From positions 124,001-188,000 of the forward strand of contig CAWHKV010000006.1 of the NCBI GenBank assembly GCA_963830175.1: a stretch of DNA of 64,000 nt, read 5' to 3'. A program made the translations under genes and the position numbers. Below, one piece after another: positions 28,884 through 37,884 of this stretch. The stretch is from JBBRBB01 sp963830175. Lineage in GTDB: Bacteria; Bacteroidota; Bacteroidia; Chitinophagales; Chitinophagaceae. The notes beneath the pieces are model-generated. The model was not told the origin of the DNA. It did no database searches and was given only the letters and a program-made list of their open reading frames with translations. The first letter of the stretch is position 1, and each line of letters begins with the position of its first letter.

Positions 28884-29603
28884 TTATCCATTCTTCTTTT
28901 TTATTGTTGAGGCCCCGCTTACATCCACTTTAGTTATGGTAGCATTACCCGAATAGCGAACACTGCTGGCACCTGATGCTTCAGCATCTAATTCTTTATC
29001 TACCATAATATTCACAGAGGAAGCGCCTGAGGCTCTTGCACGGCAACTGGTGCTTTTAAGGTCAAAACCTTTAAATGAACTGGCACCGGAAGCTTCTACA
29101 CTTAGCATAGAAACAACCCCGTCAATATCAACCGAAGAGGCACCATTTATATTAAGGGAAAGTGATTTACCTCTGAATGGTCCCTTTAAAGTACTGGCTC
29201 CTGAAACTTCCATTTTTAAATTATCAAACGAAAGCGGGTCAGTAACCCGAACCGTTGTGGCACCAGAAGCTTCAAGCATTTCAAGATCGGTTACAGTTAC
29301 GTATGCCTTCAATTCATTATTTCCCCAATTCCATTTATTCCACCGGCCACTTTCAACATAAATATCCAAAACACCATTTGAAACTTTGGTTAAAATCCTG
29401 TCATTGTACTTTCCTTCGTCAGAACTAATTGCCACCCCCTGCTGGTTTCCCTGCGAAAGATACAGGGCAATGGAACCCGATACTTTTACTTTATTAAAGC
29501 TTGAAACTCTTCGTACTTCAGCATGTGCATCACGCACAATGTTTTGAGCAGAAACAGCTGTACTAGCCACCAACAACAGCAGTCCCGGAAAGATCTTTAT
29601 CAT
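28884..29603 (-). CDS. DUF2807 (head GIN domain) secreted protein
   Basis: The 239-residue protein has a signal peptide (FPGLLLLVASTAVSAQ). The mature part is a DUF2807 beta-solenoid: FNKVKVSGSIALYLSQGN near the start, followed by regularly spaced [EVN]ASGAS[ST] units (LEASGATTV, VSGASTLKG, INGASSVDI, ASGASSFKG, ASGASSVNI, EASGASSVR, VSGASTIKK). The family is common in Bacteroidota; its role is unknown. ATG 29603 fits the signal peptide, whereas the in-frame ATG at 29639 adds charged residues before it. Confidence 0.85.
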   Translation of the reverse strand: MIKIFPGLLLLVASTAVSAQNIVRDAHAEVRRVSSFNKVKVSGSIALYLSQGNQQGVAISSDEGKYNDRILTKVSNGVLDIYVESGRWNKWNWGNNELKAYVTVTDLEMLEASGATTVRVTDPLSFDNLKMEVSGASTLKGPFRGKSLSLNINGASSVDIDGVVSMLSVEASGASSFKGFDLKSTSCRARASGASSVNIMVDKELDAEASGASSVRYSGNATITKVDVSGASTIKKKNG

Positions 29604-29675
29604 AAAATTTACTTTTAGTTTGATGTGAAACGCAACCACAAAAAAAAAGTTACACCAATTAAATTATTTCATGCC

Positions 29676-29683
29676 TAATTTTG
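29676..29683 (+). promoter_or_regulatory. Candidate -7 element upstream of the TPP riboswitch
   Basis: TAATTTTG fits TAnnTTTG and lies about 28 bases before the riboswitch. No good TTTG is seen at -33. Confidence 0.4.
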
Positions 29684-29710
29684 CCTCATTACAATAAAAT
29701 AAAAATTGTA

Positions 29711-29796
29711 ATGCACCCGGGGTGCTTTTTACTTAAGTGAAAGGCTGAGAAATACCCGTAGAACCTGAACAGGATAATGCCTGCGAAGGGAAGGCG
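29711..29796 (+). promoter_or_regulatory. TPP riboswitch (THI element)
   Basis: The conserved THI-box core is complete and in order: GGGGTGC, GGCTGAGAAATACCC, ACCTGAACAGGATAATGCC and GCGAAGGGAAGG. The element binds thiamin pyrophosphate and lies in the leader of the TonB-dependent receptor, 55 bases before its ATG. No clear terminator hairpin follows, so control of translation initiation is more likely than transcription termination (inference). Confidence 0.95.
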
Positions 29797-29851
29797 AAAA
29801 AATATACGCTCCCCTGTTGCTTTTGTGGTCCTGTTCCCAACAATTTAAAAG

Positions 29852-32230
29852 ATGAATAAATTATCAGCAACAGGCCTTGCCTTGTTCATGACCACCGCCT
29901 GCATGGCCCAGGTAAACATAAATGGAAAGGTTACCGATGAGGCTGGAATTGCCTTACCAAAAGCTTCCGTGCAAATAATTTCCGAAGGCAAAAAATCTAC
30001 AATAGTTACAGATAACGAGGGCAATTTTAGTTTTGATGGACTAAAAAAAGGCACTGCCACCAAACTTTCTGCAGCATTTACCGGCAGGCAACTGGCCGAC
30101 ACCATGTTTATTGCGCGTGATAATGAAACGATTGAACTGGTTCTTTTTTCGTCACCCGCCTATCTTCAACCCATAGAGGTAAAAGCTGTACGTGCTTCGG
30201 ATAAAGCACCCTTTACAAAAACCAATTTAAACAAGCAGCAAATTGAAGTATTAAATACAGGACAAGATCTTCCATACATATTATCACAAACACCTTCTGT
30301 AACCACAACATCCGATGCAGGAAATGGTGTGGGTTACACAGGCATCCGCATTCGGGGAACAGATGCATCACGCATTAACGTTACCCTAAACGGTATTCCT
30401 TATAATGATGCCGAGAGCCAGCAAACCTATTTTGTTGACCTTCCTGATTTTGCATCATCCTCTAATTCTATTCAGGTGCAAAGAGGCGTTGGTACTTCTA
30501 CCAACGGTGGCGGTGCTTTCGGTGCAACCATTAATATAAGTACAAACGAACTAAATGAAAAAGCGTATGCCGAAAGCAATAACAGCTATGGAAGTTTTAA
30601 TACCTGGAAGAATACAGTAAAAGTGGGAAGCGGGCTTATAAATAATCACTTTACTATTGATGCCAGGCTCAGCCGCATTGCAAGCGATGGCTATATAGAC
30701 CGGGCATTCAGCGACCTGCAATCTTTTTACGTTTCAGGCGCATACATAAACCAAAAAACATCAGTCAGATTAAATATATTTTCCGGTAAGGAAAAAACTT
30801 ACCAGGCATGGTACGGAATAACAGAAGATCAGTTAAAAAATGACAGAACGTATAACCCTGCAGGCACCGACAAACCAGGTGACCCTTATAGTAACCAAAC
30901 GGATAATTATGTTCAAAAGCATTTTCAACTTTTTCTAAACCATGCTTTAAATACCTACACCACCTTAAATGTTGCAACCTTCTTAACAAGAGGAAATGGG
31001 TATTATGAAGAATACAAGGCTGGCAGGTATTTAAATGATTATGGCTTACCTAATGCCATTATTGGGATGGACACGATTGAAACAACAGACCTTGTACGCC
31101 GCTTATGGCTGGATAATTATTTTTATGGGCAAACCTTTGCTTTGCAATACAAAAAAGCAGCTAATGAAATTACCCTCGGGGGCGCATGGACTGCTTACTC
31201 AGGCAAGCATTTTGGCAATGTTATTTGGGGAAATATAGGCATACCTGCAGACTATGAATATTACCGATTCCCTGCAAACAAAAATGATATGAATGTGTAT
31301 GGTAAATGGATGTACAATTTTAAACCATACTGGAGTTATTTCGCAGATGTTCAATACAGGCATGTTCAATATAGCATGAACGGTTTTAGGGACCATCCGG
31401 AACTTTTCATTAGCCGGAATTTTGATTTCTTAAATCCAAAGGCAGGGATCACTTATTATAAAAACAACCTGCAGGCATATGCCAGCTTTGCCGTGGCCAA
31501 TAAAGAACCCAACCGGGATGATTTTGAAGCAGGATCTGTTCAACAACCCAAACCTGAACGCCTTAACGATTTTGAGGCAGGCATAGAAAAGAAATCTAAC
31601 AAATATAACTGGGGTATTACTGCGTACTACATGTTGTATAAAGATCAACTGGCATTAACGGGCAAAATAAATGATGTAGGTAGTTATACCCGCATAAACG
31701 TGCCTGAAAGCTACCGGATGGGAATAGAATTAACTGCAGGCGCGCATCTCACAGAATGGTTTTCAGCTTCGGGGAATTTGACGTTGAGCCGAAATAAAAT
31801 AAAAGCATTTTCAGAATACATCGATAATTATGACGACTATTCGCAAAAGATAGTGGAGCATTCTAATACAGACATTGCTTTTTCACCCTCTGTTATTGCT
31901 AATGCAATGATCGAGTTCACCCCGTTAAAAGGTGCAAACATTGCTTTTCCTGCGAAATTTGTAGGCGATCAGTATCTCGATAATTCACAAAACGAATTCC
32001 GTAAACTAGATGGTTACTTTGTGCAGGATGTTAGATTGAGTTACTCCTTAAAAAACACCATTTTTAAGGAGTCTACCATTATGTTCCAGGTGAATAATAT
32101 ACTCAATAATTTATACGAACCAAATGGATACACCTATCCATACATTTACGACAATTCTCTTATAGAAGCAAACTATTACTACCCGGTCGCCGGAAGCAAT
32201 TTTATGGTTACAGTTAACCTTACATTTTAA
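29852..32230 (+). CDS. TonB-dependent receptor, probable thiamin transporter
   Basis: The 792-residue outer-membrane protein has a signal peptide (LFMTTACMAQ), a carboxypeptidase-regulatory-like domain (about residues 22-100: INGKVTDEAGIALPKASVQI), a plug domain (NTGQDLPYILSQTPSV and IRIRGTDASRINVTLNGIPYNDAE) and a 22-strand barrel ending in the terminal-Phe motif VTVNLTF. Uptake is TonB/ExbBD driven. The TPP riboswitch in its leader gives the substrate assignment: thiamin or a thiamin precursor. No other transport gene is adjacent, so the inner-membrane partner lies elsewhere. Confidence 0.9.
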   Translation: MNKLSATGLALFMTTACMAQVNINGKVTDEAGIALPKASVQIISEGKKSTIVTDNEGNFSFDGLKKGTATKLSAAFTGRQLADTMFIARDNETIELVLFSSPAYLQPIEVKAVRASDKAPFTKTNLNKQQIEVLNTGQDLPYILSQTPSVTTTSDAGNGVGYTGIRIRGTDASRINVTLNGIPYNDAESQQTYFVDLPDFASSSNSIQVQRGVGTSTNGGGAFGATINISTNELNEKAYAESNNSYGSFNTWKNTVKVGSGLINNHFTIDARLSRIASDGYIDRAFSDLQSFYVSGAYINQKTSVRLNIFSGKEKTYQAWYGITEDQLKNDRTYNPAGTDKPGDPYSNQTDNYVQKHFQLFLNHALNTYTTLNVATFLTRGNGYYEEYKAGRYLNDYGLPNAIIGMDTIETTDLVRRLWLDNYFYGQTFALQYKKAANEITLGGAWTAYSGKHFGNVIWGNIGIPADYEYYRFPANKNDMNVYGKWMYNFKPYWSYFADVQYRHVQYSMNGFRDHPELFISRNFDFLNPKAGITYYKNNLQAYASFAVANKEPNRDDFEAGSVQQPKPERLNDFEAGIEKKSNKYNWGITAYYMLYKDQLALTGKINDVGSYTRINVPESYRMGIELTAGAHLTEWFSASGNLTLSRNKIKAFSEYIDNYDDYSQKIVEHSNTDIAFSPSVIANAMIEFTPLKGANIAFPAKFVGDQYLDNSQNEFRKLDGYFVQDVRLSYSLKNTIFKESTIMFQVNNILNNLYEPNGYTYPYIYDNSLIEANYYYPVAGSNFMVTVNLTF

Positions 32231-32236
32231 TAACAA

Positions 32237-32260
32237 AAAGGCTGCATTTCTGCAGCCTTT
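32237..32260 (+). terminator. Terminator after the TonB receptor
   Basis: A perfect ten-base-pair hairpin (AAAGGCTGCA, TTTC loop, TGCAGCCTTT) lies between convergent genes, six bases after the receptor stop codon. It is symmetrical, so it could terminate both transcripts. Confidence 0.8.
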
Positions 32261-32291
32261 CATATTTCATAAACTTTGTTTTAGTATTGAC

Positions 32292-34429
32292 TTATTTGTC
32301 AATTACAAATTTTGTATTTGATTTTTCAACTGTATTAGAAATTTCAAGATTGTACAGGTCGGCATGTAAATGAGAAAGTTTTAAAGAATAAACGTTCTCT
32401 CCTTCAATCGCGTTCTCGATTTGAACGAACAGCGTTTTACCCAATTTATCATACACCCTTAATTGCACTTTTTCACTTCGCAGGCTTGTGTAAGAAACCT
32501 TAATTATTCCTTTGGATGGGTTAGGTGAAACTTCAATTTTTGTTACTGCAGAAGATTCTCCTCCAATAACCGCAGATTTACAAGACCTGATTACAGTTTT
32601 TCCATCAGAAGTGTTATCGCAATTATTTGCTGTGTGTTTAATATAAACGGTATAAACACCGGCTTCTGTTGCCCTGTAGCTTTTTTGTGTTGCACCTGGT
32701 ATATCAACTCCGTTCAACTTCCATTGGTAAACAAATTTGGGATCTGAATTTGTTTTTAAGATCACATAACCTGCCGGGCAGAGATCGGGTGTTCCTGTTG
32801 GAGTTATTGTAGGTTTTGGCCTGTTTTCATCTATCTTATTATTGCAATTATCATCAATGTTATTGCATTTATCTTCAATGGCACCGGGATTGATCTTTTT
32901 GTTATTATCATTACAATCTCCTGAAATAGTAACATAGCCTGTGGGTGGAAAATACCTGGCGATACTATCAGTTTTACTTCCATAACCATCCCCGTCATAA
33001 TCCCTGTAATACATCTTTTTGGTGTATACAGGTGGCAAAGCGCCCTTCCATCCTGCAGCAAGCAGGTTTCTCATTTCAGTTAAAACATTTTGATAAGCCG
33101 GGTTGCCTGCCAGGTTTATATATTCCTTTGGATCAGCTATTACATCATACAATTCTTCACCGTATGATTGCCAGCTATTGTAATGATATTGTTCTGTTCT
33201 GGCAGCCTTGGCCATAACCTTAGAGTTGTTATAATTTTTACTCATTTGAGCAAAGATTCCCTTCTTGAAATTAATATTTGGGCGCTCTAATAACGGGGCT
33301 AAACTCACTCCATGTAAATCGGGGTTTGCCGGTAAACCACACAAGTCTATTAAGGTTGGAAAAATATCAATTAATTCAACAGGCTTTTCGCAAATACCCG
33401 CAGGTCTTCCCGGTGCGCAAATAATAAATGGAACGCGTAAAGACTCTTCAAATAAGGTAAGTTTTAACCATTGCCCATTATGTTCGCCCATATTTAATCC
33501 ATGGTCTGACCAAAACACAACTACAGTACTATCCCACATGTTTTTTGCATCCATTTGGTCTAGGATCAATCCTAAAGCTTCGTCAGTTTCAATCATTTCT
33601 CCGTAATATGAATGCAAGATTCGTTTCCATTCATCATCAGGATAAATTTTGGGGTCTTCAATGCTATAGCAGGAATGTCATCCACATCATTGGCTGGTGT
33701 TGCAGGAAGCAATATGCTACCTGAGCCATTTCCCATAACATTGGTCTTGGTTCCTTTTATATCTACATTTAATAATTCTTGCGCATTGCTATCTCCTAAT
33801 TTATTCCAGCTATCTAAAATTGGCGTAAAAGGGTTGTGGGTAGTTAAACCCAGGGAATAAAAATAGGGCTGCCCAACAGGAGCCTTCATTCTGTCTACCA
33901 TAAAATTGGTGTAGACGGCAGAAGGGGTTTCTATAAATGTTTTTGGTAATGTATCTATCCACCAGAGGGGGGTTTGCTGCAAACCTTCAGCATTACCACT
34001 ATGTTTTGAAGGGCTTATATAATCCCAGGCTATTTCAGCTTCATGTGTACAGGTAAACTTGCTGTAACGCTCCGTCTGGTAACCGTACATATGAAAATAC
34101 TCAGGCAGGAATTTATAATCTGCACCAAGCGTGGTACGAATAGGAGTTCCATTCTCATAAATACCTGTACTATCAGGCACCTTGCCACTAAAAATTGAAG
34201 TTCGGCTGGGGCTGCACAATGGATATTGGCAGTACGCTGTTTTAAACATGGTGCCATGTTGCATTAGCCTTGCAAAGTTTGGTAGCGGAACCTGTGGATT
34301 TCCATAAGCATCAAAGGCAATGCTTAAATCATCCAATCCGATAAAGACAACATTGAACTTTTTCTGAGCCGAAGAAACGAGGGGATTTACCAGAAGCATA
34401 AAAAGCAAAACCCGAAGTGCATTTTTCAT
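32292..34429 (-). pseudogene. Iduronate-sulfatase-like protein with MopE, Ig-like and T9SS domains, frameshifted
   Basis: Two overlapping frames (34429-33593 and 33617-32292) form one sulfatase of about 712 residues. Part one has a signal peptide, the DD metal pair (D33, D34) and C72-S-P-S-R, the Cys later converted to formylglycine. Part two has FWSDHGLNMGEHNGQW, LFEESLRVPFI, then MopE-type metal-binding repeats (DYDGDGYG, GDCNDNN, INPGAIEDKCNNIDDNC), an Ig-like domain and a T9SS type A sorting domain (VSPNPSKGIIKV). Reading one base twice in the AAAA at 33647-33650 gives the expected join TPK-IYPDDEWKRIL-HSYYGEM. It is therefore a single gene with a missing base, or recoded; sequencing error is possible. 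It should be a secreted, surface-attached sulfatase. Confidence 0.85.
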
Positions 34430-34525
34430 AGTAAAATAATTTTCCTTGTATATATAAACCTTGAACCAGTAAAAATAGAGTGGTGAAAATTAAAAAAAGA
34501 ATATTTTGCTAAATATTTTGCCAAT

Positions 34526-34915
34526 CTAAATTACTTTTTTATGGAACCAGATGGGAGTATCGTCATCATGTACAGCATTATAATTAATGGTTAGCTCCTC
34601 CCCTTTTTTAATTGCTATCACCGTTTTAATGGTAATAATCTCGTTTTCGTAATCCATATCGTACTCACAATTTGAAACGTAATTGTGATTATATAATGAT
34701 ACATAGCCCAATGCCATGCACCCAAGCTTCTTGCTCCAGCCCCATTCAAAAATATAATTACCCAGCTTAGAAGCTTCTACTTTTTTCCTGTCTGCAGCAG
34801 ACAGAACAACGACAGGAGAAATTTCAATTACTGTTTCTGCAGGTATTGATTTTTTTGTAAAAACACCCCTTCCTTTTTTACCCGAAGGCGCAATAAACAG
34901 GTACGGCATAATCAT
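34526..34915 (-). CDS. SET-domain protein
   Basis: The 129-residue protein is a minimal SET domain: GRGVFTKKSIPAETVIE at the start, and the signature YNHNYVSNCEYDMD...KGEELTINYN near the end, which forms the SAM and lysine-binding knot. No zinc-binding pre- or post-SET segment is present. Small bacterial SET proteins are putative lysine methyltransferases with unknown targets. I chose ATG 34915; ATG 34909 is equally possible and the longer frame to 34942 is less likely. It is divergent from mgtE. Confidence 0.8.
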   Translation of the reverse strand: MIMPYLFIAPSGKKGRGVFTKKSIPAETVIEISPVVVLSAADRKKVEASKLGNYIFEWGWSKKLGCMALGYVSLYNHNYVSNCEYDMDYENEIITIKTVIAIKKGEELTINYNAVHDDDTPIWFHKKVI

Positions 34916-35028
34916 GCGGTGAAAATAATGGCAGAATTTCAAACCATCGCCTTAAACCTATAATTATTTATAACTATCAACTCTTTGAGGAGGAGAAAAA
35001 AAAGATAAGCACTTAACTTTAACCCGTT

Positions 35029-36435
35029 ATGGATGTTGAATTTGAACAATTAAGCCTGCAGGATCAGTTTGAACAATTGATTACAGCAAATGAAAATGTG
35101 CTGATTAGAGACTTTCTAAACCAGCAAAATATAAGCGATGTTGCAGAATTAATAAATGACAACCCCGGCTATGAGGCTCAAATAATCGGAGCCATGGCCA
35201 TTCACCGCGCGGCAAGTGTTTTTAAAATACTGGATGTAAGCGAACAAAAGACAATTATAAACGAGCTTCAACCTTTTAAAACAGCTGAACTGCTAAATGA
35301 ATTACCTGCGGATGACAGAACTGATTTCTTAGAAGAATTGCCGAAGGAAGTTATACGCGACCTTATAAAATTACTGGACCCCGACGAAAGAAAAATTACC
35401 CTTTCTCTCCTCGGATACCCCGAAGACAGTGCCGGCAGGTTAATGACACCCGATTATGTTTACGTATATGCACATAATACGATAGATGACGCTTTTGTTA
35501 CCATTCGAAAGCATGCCCGAAACAGTGAAACCATCGATGTTATTTATGTAATTAATGAAAATGGCGAATTGGTAGATGACATTCGTATAAGAGACATCAT
35601 ACTTGCTTCCCCAAACCGCAGAATTGAAGAGTTATTAGATAACCGTGTGGTGGCTTTAAATGTGAATGATGACCAGGAGCATGCAAGCCAGGTTTTTAAA
35701 ATGAACAACCGTGTAGCCTTACCGGTTACAGACGATAATAATATATTGCTTGGCATTGTTACCATAGATGATATGCTGTGGGTGGCAAATGAAGAGTATA
35801 GTGAAGACATGCAGATGATCGGGGGTACCTCGGCTTTAAATGAACCCTATCTCGACATTCCCTTTTTTAAACTTATACAAAAACGGGTGGTGTGGCTAAT
35901 TGTTCTGTTTTTTGGAGAATTGCTAACCGCAACTGCAATGGCATTTTTTTCAGATGAAATATCAAAAGCGGTGGTGCTTTCCATATTTGTACCGTTGATC
36001 ATAAGCAGTGGTGGAAACAGCGGATCCCAGGCATCAACACTAATTATACAGGCTATGGCAGTCGGAGAAGTTTACATAGAAGACTGGTGGCGGGTAATGC
36101 GAAGGGAATTAATGAGCGGAATTGTATTAGGCGGAATATTAGGGCTCATAGGGTTTGCACGAATTGTTGTCTGGCACATATTAATGGCACAGGGCGTTTT
36201 TACTGATCTGTACGGACCCCATTGGCTGGCAATTGCTTTTACCATTGGTTTTACACTAATTGGTGTAGTGCTGTGGGGCACATTAATGGGCTCCATGCTT
36301 CCCCTCATTCTAAAAAAACTAGGCGCAGATCCCGCGGTATCATCAGCACCGTTTGTTGCAACCCTTGTAGATGTGTTTGGGTTGGTAATCTATTTTTCCC
36401 TTGCCTGGGTTTTTCTTCAGGGTCTTTTGCTATAA
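35029..36435 (+). CDS. mgtE: Magnesium transporter MgtE
   Basis: The 468-residue protein has the MgtE layout: a superhelical N-domain (about 20-130, containing LLNELPADDRTDFLEELP), two CBS domains (about 145-260, VIYVINENGELV and GIVTIDDMLW), a connecting helix, and five C-terminal membrane helices beginning RVVWLIVLFF. The pore motif SGGNSGSQAS is intact, as is FVATLVDVFGL. It is a Mg2+-gated channel in the inner membrane. The FAD oxidoreductase follows 14 bases later on the same strand and may be co-transcribed. Confidence 0.95.
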   Translation: MDVEFEQLSLQDQFEQLITANENVLIRDFLNQQNISDVAELINDNPGYEAQIIGAMAIHRAASVFKILDVSEQKTIINELQPFKTAELLNELPADDRTDFLEELPKEVIRDLIKLLDPDERKITLSLLGYPEDSAGRLMTPDYVYVYAHNTIDDAFVTIRKHARNSETIDVIYVINENGELVDDIRIRDIILASPNRRIEELLDNRVVALNVNDDQEHASQVFKMNNRVALPVTDDNNILLGIVTIDDMLWVANEEYSEDMQMIGGTSALNEPYLDIPFFKLIQKRVVWLIVLFFGELLTATAMAFFSDEISKAVVLSIFVPLIISSGGNSGSQASTLIIQAMAVGEVYIEDWWRVMRRELMSGIVLGGILGLIGFARIVVWHILMAQGVFTDLYGPHWLAIAFTIGFTLIGVVLWGTLMGSMLPLILKKLGADPAVSSAPFVATLVDVFGLVIYFSLAWVFLQGLLL

Positions 36436-36449
36436 ACATTTTTAGCATT

Positions 36450-37514
36450 ATGCATGTTGATTATTTAATTATTGGGCAGGGAATTAGCGGAACTTTTTTA
36501 AGCTATTATCTCTCCCAGGCCGGCTCTTCATTTCTTGTTATCGATGATGACCGAAGTAACACGGCCTCAAAGGTTGCAGGCGGAATAATTAATCCTGTTA
36601 CAGGCCGCCGCGTAGTTTCTACCTGGATGATAGAGGAATTAATGCCCTTTGCAGACAATGCCTATGCATCCATTGGAAATAAAATTGAAAAACAGGTTTT
36701 ACAAAAAAAAGATTTGATTGCTTTCCCCTCCACGCCAGAAATGCAATTGGCCTTTGATAAAAGAATGGAGCAACAAAACACCTACGTACACAGCATAGAG
36801 GATGGGATGAATAAAATGATTTCAGTTTTTAATTTTCCATTTAATGTACTAAAGATATCTCCGGCATACCTAATAAATATGCAGGTTTTACTGGATGGTT
36901 GGCGGCAAAGATTATTTTCAGTCAAAAAACTTTTAATTGAAAAATTTTTTGAAAAAGAATTAATTATAAATGAGCATGGAATTAGTTACAAAAATATTTC
37001 AGGTGGGAAAATTATTTTTTGCAATGGAGTTGAATCATTCGAAAGCAGGTTTTGGAAAAACTTACCATTTGTGCTTAATAAGGGTGAGGCATTAACCTTA
37101 ACAATCCCAACCCTCAATAGGGATTACATGTATAAATTCGGAAGCTTAATTCTATCACCCTGGGGGGAAAAAGAATGGTGGGCAGGCTCTGGCAACGAAT
37201 TAAATTTTAAAGATATTGAGCCTACTGAAAATTTTAAAAGATCTACTGTTAGCACCTTGTCACATTTTCTAAAACAAGATTTTACCGTAACCGGTCATTT
37301 AACTTCCGTAAGACCGGCAACCATAGAAAGGCGTCCCTTTGTAGGTGTTCATCCTTTATTTCCTTCTATTGCTATTTTAAACGGCATGGGCGCAAAGGGC
37401 TGCAGCCTGGCTCCATGGTTTGCCAGTGAATTAGCAGATCACTTAATAAAATCAACACCTATAAACCCACTGGCAGACGTAAGAAGATTTGAAAGATCTT
37501 TAATGAAAACCTAA
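36450..37514 (+). CDS. FAD-dependent oxidoreductase (DAO family)
   Basis: The 354-residue protein has a dinucleotide-binding motif at the N-terminus (VDYLIIGQGISGTFLSYYL) and the D-amino-acid-oxidase-fold features KVAGGIINPVTGRRV, PATIERRPFVGVHP and NGMGAKGCSLAPW. These closely resemble the C-terminal FAD domain of MnmC-like enzymes and small sarcosine-oxidase relatives; there is no methyltransferase half. The substrate is uncertain. ATG 36450 gives the Rossmann start; the upstream in-frame extension lies inside mgtE and is not coding. A terminator follows. Confidence 0.85.
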   Translation: MHVDYLIIGQGISGTFLSYYLSQAGSSFLVIDDDRSNTASKVAGGIINPVTGRRVVSTWMIEELMPFADNAYASIGNKIEKQVLQKKDLIAFPSTPEMQLAFDKRMEQQNTYVHSIEDGMNKMISVFNFPFNVLKISPAYLINMQVLLDGWRQRLFSVKKLLIEKFFEKELIINEHGISYKNISGGKIIFCNGVESFESRFWKNLPFVLNKGEALTLTIPTLNRDYMYKFGSLILSPWGEKEWWAGSGNELNFKDIEPTENFKRSTVSTLSHFLKQDFTVTGHLTSVRPATIERRPFVGVHPLFPSIAILNGMGAKGCSLAPWFASELADHLIKSTPINPLADVRRFERSLMKT

Positions 37515-37533
37515 TATTCAGGCCACAAAAAAA

Positions 37534-37557
37534 CCATTGAGTTAACAATGGCTTTTT
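37534..37557 (+). terminator. Bidirectional terminator between the FAD oxidoreductase and tRNA-Pro
   Basis: CCATTG and CAATGG arms around AGTTAA have an A-run on one side and a T-run on the other, so the hairpin can end the plus-strand oxidoreductase and the minus-strand tRNA-Pro. Confidence 0.75.
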
Positions 37558-37566
37558 ATCTTTTTG

Positions 37567-37640
37567 TCGGGACGACTGGATTCGAACCAGCGACCCCCAG
37601 CACCCCATGCTGATACGCTACCGGACTGCGCTACGTCCCG
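37567..37640 (-). tRNA. tRNA-Pro (GGG)
   Basis: The 74-base cloverleaf reads CGGGACG/CGTCCCG (acceptor), TCAGC/GCTGG (anticodon stem) with loop ATGGGGT, and a T arm with TTCGAAT. The anticodon GGG reads the proline codons CCC and CCT; G37 follows it. CCA is not encoded. Confidence 0.93.
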
Positions 37641-37884
37641 AAAAAAAATCTTAGTTAATTTCTGTTTATCACAGAAAATAAACGAGGTGGCAAATTTAGG
37701 CAATTACAATTACAAATTGAATTTGATGCAGCAGCCATTTTCTGAATAGTATGGGATCCCAAATATTTCCTAATTAAAAGTTTTAAATAGTGTATAGAAT
37801 AATTTGACAGGATACAATTGAAGCCGGACAGGGAGTTTGTTTTTATAATTCAACTTATATTGCAACAAATTTTCACTACCTGGA

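Noticed and set aside
36222..36449. Extension of the FAD oxidoreductase frame into mgtE
   Set aside because: It overlaps well-supported mgtE coding sequence in another frame, and the Rossmann motif starts right after ATG 36450.
36450..37514. Naming the FAD oxidoreductase MnmC
   Set aside because: There is no methyltransferase half, and the FAD domain alone is not specific to tRNA modification.
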